NCBI RefSeq assembly: GCF_023243075.1 | Contig: NZ_JALKFZ020000159.1 | Location: forward strand, 1 to 62,424 | DNA length: 62,424 nucleotides | DNA from: Frankia sp. AiPa1 | Lineage (GTDB): Bacteria; Actinomycetota; Actinomycetes; Frankiales; Frankiaceae | Direction: 5' to 3' | Part shown: positions 29,603-37,406 of the stretch, piece by piece | Position numbering within the stretch: the stretch's first letter is position 1 | How the letters are laid out: every line of letters starts with the position of its first letter | Translations under genes and position numbers: made by a program | Notes under the pieces: generated by a model | Databases searched by the model: none | The model's input: the letters and a program-made list of their open reading frames with translations, nothing else | Told to the model about the DNA's origin: nothing

Positions 29603-31276
29603 GTGGCGGGTACCAAGGTGTTCGGGATTGACCTGGGCACGACCTACTCCTGCATCGCCCAGGTCGACGAATACGGTCGGCCTGACGTGATCCGCAACAT
29701 CGAGTCGCAGCCGACGACGCCGTCCGTGGTGCTCTTCGACGAGGGCTCCCAGGGCAGCGACACGACGTTCGTGGTCGGAACCCAGGCGAAGCGGCAGGCA
29801 CGCATCCGCCCCGACGACGTCGCCCGGCTGGTCAAACGGCACATGGGCACGTCCGACTGGCGTTTCGTCGCCTACGACGTCGAGTACAGCGCCGCGGCCG
29901 TGTCGAGCCTGGTGCTCAAGGCGCTCGCGGCGGACGCTGAGCGGGCGGCCGGCGTCCCGGTGACGGACGTCGTCATCACCGTTCCGGCCTACTTCGGTGA
30001 CGAGGAGCGCAAGGCGACCAAGCTCGCCGGCGAGCTCGCCGGGCTGAACGTCGTCGACATCATCAACGAGCCGACCGCCGCGGCGTTCGCCTACGGGTTC
30101 GGTCAGGAGGGCGCCGAGGAGTCGACCGTGCTGGTCTACGACCTCGGCGGCGGCACGTTCGACACCACCGTCATCCGGCTGAGCGAGGGCGCGATCACGG
30201 TCGTCGCCACCGACGGCGACCATGAGCTCGGCGGTGCGGACTGGGACAACGAGCTCGTCCGCTACCTGGCGCAGAAGTTCACCGAGGCCGAGCCCGAGGC
30301 AGGCGACCCGTTGGACGACGTCTACGACGAGCAGGAGCTGCTGAGCGCCGCCGAGGACGCCAAGCTCGCCTTGTCCGGACGGGACAGCGTCGACGTCCTG
30401 GTCGTGCACAAGGGTCACCGGGTGAGTGTGCCGGTCACCCGGGCGACGTTCGAGGAGATCACCGGCCCGCTGTTGCGTCGCACGCTGGAGCTCACTGGCT
30501 CGGTGCTGAACCGGGCCCGGGAGAAGGGCGTCGAGAAGATCGACCTGTGCCTGCTGGTCGGCGGCATGAGCAAGACCCCGATGGTCGCCCGCAGCCTGCA
30601 GGACTCCTTCGGGCTGGCCTCCCGGCTGGCAGACCCGGACCTGGCGGTGGCCAAGGGCGCCGCGGTCTATGGGCAGAAGAAGGCGCTCGAGCGGGCCGTC
30701 CACTCGGATCTGGTGGCCAGCGGTGCGTTGCGCCCGGATCAGGACCTCGCGGCCGCCGATGACGCGGACGTCGAGAAGGCGGCCGCGGCCAGCGCCGACG
30801 AGGCGGGCCTCGCGACGGCATCCGTCGTCGACCTGGTGCGGACCAAGGTGACCAATGTCACATCGCGTGGTTTCGGGATCTTCGCGGAGGACCGGGGTGC
30901 CCCGGTCGCGGCCTTCCTCGCGCACCAGAACGATCCGTTGCCGATCTCGGTGGTCCGCACGTTCTACACCGTCACCGACGACCAGGCTGAGGTCGACATC
31001 CGCGTCTTTGAGCAGGGCACCACCGCGGAATCCAAGGAGATCGAGGACAACAAGGTGATCGTCGCCGGCGCGATCACCGGAATTCCGCCCGGCCACCAGC
31101 GTGGGACGCAGGTCGAGGTGACGTTCGCGATGGCGGCGGACCAGACCATCCGGGTTACCGCGTCGCACGAGGGTGCCGCCACCGCACTGGTCCTCCAGGT
31201 GCGGGCCGGGGTCGGATCGGAGGAGATGCGGGTGGCGGAATCGGCGAAGGTGAGTCTGTTGAAGCGGCGGGACTGA
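29603..31276 (+). CDS. Hsp70 (DnaK-like) chaperone lacking the C-terminal helical lid
   Basis: 557 residues versus ~620-640 for DnaK. The ATPase domain is intact: FGIDLGTTYSCIAQVDEYG (phosphate 1), INEPTAAAFAYGFG, VLVYDLGGGTFDTTVI (phosphate 2), DHELGGADWDNELV and CLLVGGMSKTPMVARSL (adenosine loop). A beta-sandwich substrate domain is recognisable from ~410 (SRGFGIFAEDRGAPVAAFL, later FYTVTDDQAEVDIRVFEQG), but the protein stops at VSLLKRRD, without the alpha-helical lid and EEVD-type tail. GTG 29603 begins VAGTKVFGID with GGGAGAG upstream; GTG 29582 is also possible. It follows the GrpE-like gene and precedes a J-like/zinc-ribbon protein. Confidence 0.92.
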   Translation: MAGTKVFGIDLGTTYSCIAQVDEYGRPDVIRNIESQPTTPSVVLFDEGSQGSDTTFVVGTQAKRQARIRPDDVARLVKRHMGTSDWRFVAYDVEYSAAAVSSLVLKALAADAERAAGVPVTDVVITVPAYFGDEERKATKLAGELAGLNVVDIINEPTAAAFAYGFGQEGAEESTVLVYDLGGGTFDTTVIRLSEGAITVVATDGDHELGGADWDNELVRYLAQKFTEAEPEAGDPLDDVYDEQELLSAAEDAKLALSGRDSVDVLVVHKGHRVSVPVTRATFEEITGPLLRRTLELTGSVLNRAREKGVEKIDLCLLVGGMSKTPMVARSLQDSFGLASRLADPDLAVAKGAAVYGQKKALERAVHSDLVASGALRPDQDLAAADDADVEKAAAASADEAGLATASVVDLVRTKVTNVTSRGFGIFAEDRGAPVAAFLAHQNDPLPISVVRTFYTVTDDQAEVDIRVFEQGTTAESKEIEDNKVIVAGAITGIPPGHQRGTQVEVTFAMAADQTIRVTASHEGAATALVLQVRAGVGSEEMRVAESAKVSLLKRRD

Positions 31277-31660
31277 TCCCTTGGATCGTCCCTTAGGTCG
31301 ATTACCTGCACTTCTTAACATAATAGTGGAAATAGCGGTTCGCTAACTGTTACGAAATCGTATTTATCCCCCTTCACCCGCGCTTACGGGCATCGCTCGG
31401 GAAGTCAGTAAGGTTCTGGCCCGGACACCCGGTCGGGACCGGGAACGAGCGGGAACGGTCATGCCGACACCGCTCGCGCTGGGTCCCGGCCGCGACGTCC
31501 GCGACGTCTGGTCCCGTGGCCCGGCGTCGCTAACTACTCTCGGGTGTGGGCCTGCGGGTGTGGAACGGTTGAGCTGCCGTTCCGCGTCCCGCGTTCGGCG
31601 CCCTGGGGGCCGGGCGGGTTACCGACCGGTCCGACGGGCAGGTGGGACGAAGGTGGAGCG
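31277..31660. other. Intergenic stretch with an AT-rich patch
   Basis: 384 bases between the Hsp70 and J-like/FN3 genes. Bases 31310-31372 are strikingly AT-rich for this genome and include TTCTTAACATAATAG and the inverted repeat TAGCG-GTT-CGCTA (31333-31345). This is a plausible promoter/operator for the following gene, although no clean -35/-10 pair is evident. The remainder shows nothing. Confidence 0.45.
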
Positions 31661-34600
31661 TTGAGCGCGGCGTTCGATGGCAGCGGGTACCGCCAGCGCG
31701 TGCTGGCGCCGTTGCGGGCGAGCTCCTCGGTGGAGACGGCCGATCCTTTTCTGATCGCCGGCCTCGATCCCACCGTCAGCCATGCCGACTCAGAGGTCGG
31801 CGCGCATCTGATCCGGGTGGTTGCGTTCCTGCAGCGCGAGCGCAACTCGGCCAAGTACGCGACGCTCGCCACGGAGCTGGTGCGCCGCCGTGCCGAGTGG
31901 GAGGAGCCGCTGCGCGACGCGCACTCGCGTGAGCAGGTGCGCTCCCGGGTGCTGGCCGCGCGGCGCAGTGGCGATGCGGAGCGGCTGGCCAAGGTGGACG
32001 GCTATCTGGCCACGGTGCGGGAGCGGTTCGGCGGAATCCCGGCCTCCCGGGTCGAGGGGCTGCGGCGGCTCGCCGCCGCGGCGGGCGTGTCCGCTGCCGA
32101 GTTCGACGCCCGCCTCGGCCGGGAGCAGATCATCGTCGACGGCGTCGGCGGTGGGATCGAGCCGCTACCCAGCGAGGTGCGCCGCCAGATCGCCGACCGG
32201 CTGGGGGAGCTGCGCGCGCTGCGCGGCGGCGATCGGGTCTCCAGCGCCTCCCTCTGGGCGTTCCTCGGCCTGACCCCGGATGCCTCGCCCGAGCGGCTGC
32301 GGGCCGCCTACAACGCGGCGGCGGCCGCCAACAGCCGCCGCCCACACGACCGGGAGAAGACGGTCGCCGCCGACCTGTTGGCCCTCGTCTCGGCCCGGCT
32401 GATCGAGAGCGACCCGGCCGCCTACACCGCGGGCCTGATGGCCGACGCCGCCGACGAGCTGCGTCCCGCGGTGGAAGAGCACGTCGTGCTCGACGGCGAG
32501 CTCACCGCCGTCGCCTTCGAGGGCCTGGTGCGCGCGGCCCTGGCCACCGGGCGCGGCCTGACCGCCGCACAGGCGAAATCCGTCCTTCTCGGCGTCGCCC
32601 GGGAGCTTGGCGCGGCGGTGAACGTCGGCGGCGTCGTCAACTACGTGGTCTGCCCCGGCTGTGGGCGTCCTGAGGTGGCCGGCGCGGCCCAGCACTGCCG
32701 CTACTGCGACATCGACCTCTACACCACCTGCCCGTCGTGCGGTGCGCTCACCGAGGCCGCCGCGGTGGTCTGCCGGCACTGCGGGCACAGCCTGCGCCAG
32801 GCGAAGGAGGCCGCCGAGGCCCTGACCGCGGTGCGCCGCGCTCTGGAGGGTGGCCAGCCGCGGACCGCGGGTGAGCTGCTCGCCGCCGCCCATCCGGTCC
32901 TGGCCGCCGTCGGGGGGCCGGTCGCCGGCACCGCCGAGGAGCTCGGTGCCAGGGTCTCCGCCGCGCTCGGTGCCGCCGACGCCGGCTGGCGGGCACTCGC
33001 GCAGGCCCGCGCCGCCAGCCGCGCCGACGCCGCTCTCGACGACGCCCGCTGGCTTGCCGCCCAGGCCGCCGACGTGCCCGGTCCCGATGGCCGCAATCCC
33101 GCCGAGGTGCTCGGCGAGCTCGTCGCCGCAGCCGCCGTGATCCGACGCCGGGTGGAAGCCGCCCGCGCCCTGCCCCCGCAGGATCAGGAGGCGGCGCTCG
33201 TCGCCGTGCTCGCGAGCGCGGCGGACAACCGGGACGCGCTGGCCGCGCTCGCCGCGCTGCCGCTGCCGCCGCCGAGCGATCTGGTCGCACTGCCCGGGTC
33301 GGACGGCACGGTGGCGCTGCGCTGGCGGGCTTCTCCGTCGGTCTGCACGCCGGTGTCCTACCGGGTGGAGCGACTGCTGCTGGTCGACGGCGGCGGCGCG
33401 GCGCTGGCCCGTCGGGGCCTGGGCACGACCCGGGCGACCGAGCTGTCCGACGCGGGCGCGCCGGCCTGGACACCGGTGCGCTACGAGGTCACCGCCATCT
33501 GCGGCGAGCGCCGATCCGAACCTGTCGTCACCGCCCTCGTCGTCTGCACCCGGGAGGTCCGCGAGCTGCGCGCCGAGCGGACCGCGGCGGGCGTGCGCCT
33601 GCAGTGGCGCCTGGACGGCGGGACCCGACCCGTCACCGTCGAGCGGACAGTGATGCCGGCTCCCGTCGAGCGGACGACGGGGCCTGGCGCTGCCGTGTCG
33701 GGCCCGGCCGGCCACGAGCCGACCCGCAGGGCCCGGGTGGCCGGCAACTCCTTTCACGACACCGACGCCTCCGCCGGCGTCACCTATCGCTACCACGTGT
33801 TCATCGAATATCCCGACGTCACCGGGGAGCTCGCGCACACCGCGGGCGCCGATGTGGAGATCGAGGTGACCGCACGGCCCCGTCCGGTGCAGGATCTCAG
33901 CGCCGTCACCGCGGGCGGGCGTACGACACTGCGCTGGACACCGCCGCCGGGCCTGGAGGTGCGGATCTACGCAGCCTCGGTCCCACCGGTGTCATCGGTT
34001 GCCGGCGGCCTGCCCGGCTCGCCCGGCCTGACGCTCCCGGGCTCCGGCCCCTTGCCGCTGGGGGGCCTCGGCGCCGAGGGGGACGAGGTCGTGCTGGAGG
34101 CGATCACCGGGCCAGTGCGGCTCGTCGCCGCGGGCCGTGGCGGGCAGGCGGTCGAGTCGGCGCCCGTCGGCGAGGTCGTCTACACCCCGGTGACGGTGCA
34201 CGGCGCGGTGGCCGTCGTCGGCCGAGCACTGCGGCACGTCGTCATCGAACCCGTACGCGACCTGCGGGCCGACGACCGCGGTGACGCGATCGTGCTGTCC
34301 TTCCAGATGCCGCCGGGCGTCACCGAGGCCAGGGTGCTGTGGCGGCGTGACCGTCCGCCGACCGGCCCGGACGATCCGCGTGCGGCCAGCGCCCGGGTCA
34401 CCAACACCAGCCTGGAGGTCAAGGGCGGTTGGCACCTGGCCGCACCCGCCGACGGATGGGCCTACCACGTCGCCGCTTACCCGATGTACCGGGCGGGTGG
34501 GATCGTACGAGTCGCGGGTGCCGGCGTCAGTGTCCTCGCCCGGGCCGCCAGCCGCGCCGACCCACCCCCGGCGGCGATGCCGACCGGCCCGACCATCGGT

Positions 34601-36223
34601 GGGCATCCGCGTGACGCCGAGTCGATCACCGCGCCGCATCCCCTCGGCAGCCTGCCGCCGGGCGCCGGGCTGGCACCGGGGGGTGGCGCCCAGCCTGCCG
34701 ATGTTCAGGGACAGCCGTCGCGTGGTGTGGTGTACCCGCAGCCGGTCGCCCACCCGGCCTGGCCTGGCGGTGGGGTCGGGGCACGGCCGATCGGCTATGC
34801 CGTCCTCCCGACGGCGCCGACCCATCGGTTCCAGCGGCCGACGGCGCCCCGCCCAGGTCCGTTGCCGCCTGTCCCCTCCTACGGCGGTATGCCGGCCGAC
34901 GGCGCCCCATCTGATGGCACCCCACTCCGTGGCCCTGCGTCTGGTGGCCCTGCGTCTGGTGGCCCTGTATCTGGCGGCCCTGCGTCTGGCGGCACGGCGT
35001 ACGGCGGAACTCCTCGTGGCGGCCCTCCTGGTGGTGGCACCGCATCCGCGGGACCGGCCGGTGCCGGGTCGGCCGACACGCCGCCTGGCGGTGCCCTTCC
35101 GCGCCGCCCTGCCAGTGGATACCCGCTCTCCGACGCACATACTGGTCCGCTGCCGAGCCATGGCGGACCGCATTCATCTGGCTCCCCTGCCACCGGGGCG
35201 ATGCCGCTCCTCCCGCCCACCGCGGCGGCGTCCTTCCCGCCCGGCCACCCCTTGACGCCCGTGACCGGGTGGATGCCCGTGACCGGCGCACTGCCGACAA
35301 GCGGCGCACTGCCGGTCGATGGTGCTGTGTCGGCTGATGGTGCTGTGTCGGCTGATGAGACGTTGCGGGTTGGTGGGGGGCTGCTGGCCGATGGGGCGCT
35401 TGTAGCCGGTGGGGTGCCGCTGGCCGCGGGGGTGCCGTCGGCCGATGGGAGACCGCCGGCCGATGGGACGCTGCCGACCGATGGGACGCTGCCGGCGGGT
35501 GGGGGGCTGCCGGCCGATGGGACGCTGCCGGCCGGTGGGGTGGTGTCCGCTACCGGAGCGTTGCCCATCCTGGCGTCGGTTCCTGCCGGCGGGCCGCCCG
35601 TTGCCGGCGGGCCGTCGCACTCGGGCTCTCTGTCGGCCGCGGGGGGCGCGGCGATCCCGGTCGCCACGGAGTTTCCGGTCGGTCCGTCGACCTCGTCGAT
35701 ACCGTCGATACCGGCGGTGAGCGGCGGCTATGCCGACCCCACCCATCCGGGCGGCCCAGCGGCCGCGGGCGGTGGGTACGGGGGGGCCGGATCAGGTCCG
35801 GGCGGTGCGGACGAGCTCGGGATCGCCCGGGCGTTGGGCCCCGGCGCGGCCTTGGACGGCGCGACCAGGCCGAGCGCCGGGCCGATGGGAGATGCTCCCC
35901 AGCTTGGGCAGGTGCTGCCCACCGTCACCTACACGGTGAGCCGATCTGGCTGGCGTCGACGGACCATGCGGGTGCAGGTGCACACCTCGGGACCGGTCGG
36001 CGAGCTGATCCTGTTCGCCCGGCCGGGCACCGCACCACCTCGGGCCGCGGTCGAGGCACACGAGCTGTCTCGACTTGCGGCAGTGGATCAGGCGGTCACC
36101 CGGACCATCGACGTCACCCTGGACGGCGCCCAACTGCCATGGGGCGTACGCCTGCTGCCCGCGCTGCGCCCGACCGGCTGGACGGTCACCCACCCGGCAG
36201 ACGAGGACCTCGTCGTACGCTGA
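31661..36223 (+). CDS. 1520-residue protein with J-like segment, two zinc ribbons, FN3-like repeats and Pro/Gly-rich tail
   Basis: Start TTG 31661 (LSAAFDGSGYR) with GAAGGTGGAG just upstream; the frame is open to 31544. Residues ~1-190 are helical. Around 199-256, LWAFLGLTPDASPERLRAAY followed by NSRRPHDREK and another helix resembles a J-domain, with HPD replaced by PHD in shifted context. Two zinc ribbons follow: CPGC...CRYC (331/334, 346/349) and CPSC...CRHC (357/360, 371/374). After a helical stretch come about four FN3-like beta domains (~535-965), then ~430 residues of Pro/Gly/Ala repeats, and a final ~95-residue beta domain ending DEDLVVR. Zinc ribbons plus J-like part behind Hsp70 suggest a divergent DnaJ-type partner; this is inference. 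No signal peptide. Confidence 0.75.
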   Translation: MSAAFDGSGYRQRVLAPLRASSSVETADPFLIAGLDPTVSHADSEVGAHLIRVVAFLQRERNSAKYATLATELVRRRAEWEEPLRDAHSREQVRSRVLAARRSGDAERLAKVDGYLATVRERFGGIPASRVEGLRRLAAAAGVSAAEFDARLGREQIIVDGVGGGIEPLPSEVRRQIADRLGELRALRGGDRVSSASLWAFLGLTPDASPERLRAAYNAAAAANSRRPHDREKTVAADLLALVSARLIESDPAAYTAGLMADAADELRPAVEEHVVLDGELTAVAFEGLVRAALATGRGLTAAQAKSVLLGVARELGAAVNVGGVVNYVVCPGCGRPEVAGAAQHCRYCDIDLYTTCPSCGALTEAAAVVCRHCGHSLRQAKEAAEALTAVRRALEGGQPRTAGELLAAAHPVLAAVGGPVAGTAEELGARVSAALGAADAGWRALAQARAASRADAALDDARWLAAQAADVPGPDGRNPAEVLGELVAAAAVIRRRVEAARALPPQDQEAALVAVLASAADNRDALAALAALPLPPPSDLVALPGSDGTVALRWRASPSVCTPVSYRVERLLLVDGGGAALARRGLGTTRATELSDAGAPAWTPVRYEVTAICGERRSEPVVTALVVCTREVRELRAERTAAGVRLQWRLDGGTRPVTVERTVMPAPVERTTGPGAAVSGPAGHEPTRRARVAGNSFHDTDASAGVTYRYHVFIEYPDVTGELAHTAGADVEIEVTARPRPVQDLSAVTAGGRTTLRWTPPPGLEVRIYAASVPPVSSVAGGLPGSPGLTLPGSGPLPLGGLGAEGDEVVLEAITGPVRLVAAGRGGQAVESAPVGEVVYTPVTVHGAVAVVGRALRHVVIEPVRDLRADDRGDAIVLSFQMPPGVTEARVLWRRDRPPTGPDDPRAASARVTNTSLEVKGGWHLAAPADGWAYHVAAYPMYRAGGIVRVAGAGVSVLARAASRADPPPAAMPTGPTIGGHPRDAESITAPHPLGSLPPGAGLAPGGGAQPADVQGQPSRGVVYPQPVAHPAWPGGGVGARPIGYAVLPTAPTHRFQRPTAPRPGPLPPVPSYGGMPADGAPSDGTPLRGPASGGPASGGPVSGGPASGGTAYGGTPRGGPPGGGTASAGPAGAGSADTPPGGALPRRPASGYPLSDAHTGPLPSHGGPHSSGSPATGAMPLLPPTAAASFPPGHPLTPVTGWMPVTGALPTSGALPVDGAVSADGAVSADETLRVGGGLLADGALVAGGVPLAAGVPSADGRPPADGTLPTDGTLPAGGGLPADGTLPAGGVVSATGALPILASVPAGGPPVAGGPSHSGSLSAAGGAAIPVATEFPVGPSTSSIPSIPAVSGGYADPTHPGGPAAAGGGYGGAGSGPGGADELGIARALGPGAALDGATRPSAGPMGDAPQLGQVLPTVTYTVSRSGWRRRTMRVQVHTSGPVGELILFARPGTAPPRAAVEAHELSRLAAVDQAVTRTIDVTLDGAQLPWGVRLLPALRPTGWTVTHPADEDLVVR
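34935..35560 (+). repeat. Degenerate repeats encoding the Pro/Gly/Ala-rich tail
   Basis: Two arrays in the J-like/FN3 gene. Around 34935-35045, short units encode GPASGG/GTAYGG-like repeats. Around 35310-35560, units of roughly 15-18 bases containing GCCGATGGGACGCTGCCG encode ADGTLP/AGGGLP repeats. In frame throughout. Confidence 0.75.
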
Positions 36224-37406
36224 CCAGCGGACACTCTCAGGCCGCGTCGGTTTCGGAGGGGCTGGGGCAGGGCTGACGGCGCAGCGTCGCCGGTCCTGCG
36301 GACCGCGAGTCCGCGAGCCGGAGCCACCCTGAACCTTGCGCGCCCGGACGTCGACCTTCCGACGCCCGGGCTTCGGCACTTCGGGCGTTGGCACTTCCGC
36401 GGCTACGACCGCGCCCGCGACAATCGCGGCCGGGCCCGGGCTTCGGCACTCCGGGCTTCGGCGCTCCGGGCTTCGGCACTCCGGGCTTCCGCGCTCCGGG
36501 TCGGGTCCGGGAATCAGAGCATGGGCTCGCGCACCCCGATCACGGGATTGCGGATGATGGTCACACATCGTGGCTGTCGCTTTTATCTGTCTTGTTGCTT
36601 TTAAGGGCCTCGAGGTGATGGCCGTGGTCTCTCTGTAGGGTTTTTCGACGCCTTATGTCCGATTCATCCCGACAAAGCTGGCGTTGGGTGACGGCCAGGT
36701 TGCGGGGATCATCCCCGCAGTCGCCGTCTCCGGGTCTCGGCGGTCACTGAGGGCTCCCCGCGCGGGGGGACGTCTCGGCAATTCGGGCGGTCACGGGCGG
36801 GGTAGCCGTCGCGTCCGCGGTGCGCGTGACGAGGGGCGCGCGGATCCGGCGAAACACGCCACGCGCGGCGCCGACACGGCGTAGTGCCCGCGTCGGATGC
36901 CGCCTCGGACGCCGTGGCGGCGGGTGTCGCGCCCCTACCCGTTCGGGTGGATCGGCTATTCCACATGGGTATATGGCTGATACGTTGGCTGTATGTCGCT
37001 TATCGGCTGAGGTGTTGCGCTCAATCATCAATGGCGGCACTACCACGCAAAGTATTCACCCTGGCGCCGTTCCTCGATGCCTGAGCTGCGTTTACGATTG
37101 GTCCCATCACGTGTAGTTCCAGTACCGGTCTGATGGGTATCTGCCATCGGGCCGGGGCACCTGTCGGTCCGTCCCGGTCGTGTGGTCAGGGTCGGCCGGC
37201 ATCACGATCGGGCCGCCCTGGCAGCCCGTTCGGCGGCCCGGTGCGGTGCCGTCGGACCTGAGGGAACGCTGAGCGGTCGCCGGCTGCGACCAGCGCGGAG
37301 GGGACGTTCCACGGGTCGTCGTGATGCGGCCGGATCCGGTGGTCGATCGGTGGCGTGGCCGGTGGGTGCGTCGACTCACGCCCTCACCGAAAGGCAGCGC
37401 GCGAGC
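36224..37406. other. 1.2-kb intergenic region before the GH26-like gene
   Basis: No gene can be supported. It contains a 15-base tandem repeat at 36437-36500, a lower-GC patch near 36565-36660 (TTTTATCTGTCTTGTTGCTTTT) and another at 36955-37060 with several ATATGG/TTGGCTGTATG-type stretches. The second patch is the better candidate for a promoter of the downstream secreted protein. Short open frames over the repeats on both strands look like background. Confidence 0.4.
36437..36500. repeat. 15-bp tandem repeat
   Basis: Four copies of CGGGCTTCGGCACTC with few changes plus CGGG, downstream of the J-like/FN3 gene. It would read FGTPG on one strand and PKPGV on the other, so it may be the remnant of a low-complexity coding stretch. 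Confidence 0.85.

Noticed and set aside
36237..36618. Small proteins with PKPG or FGTPG repeats over the 15-bp array
   Set aside because: Both strands are open because of the repeat; no start signal or conserved flanks.
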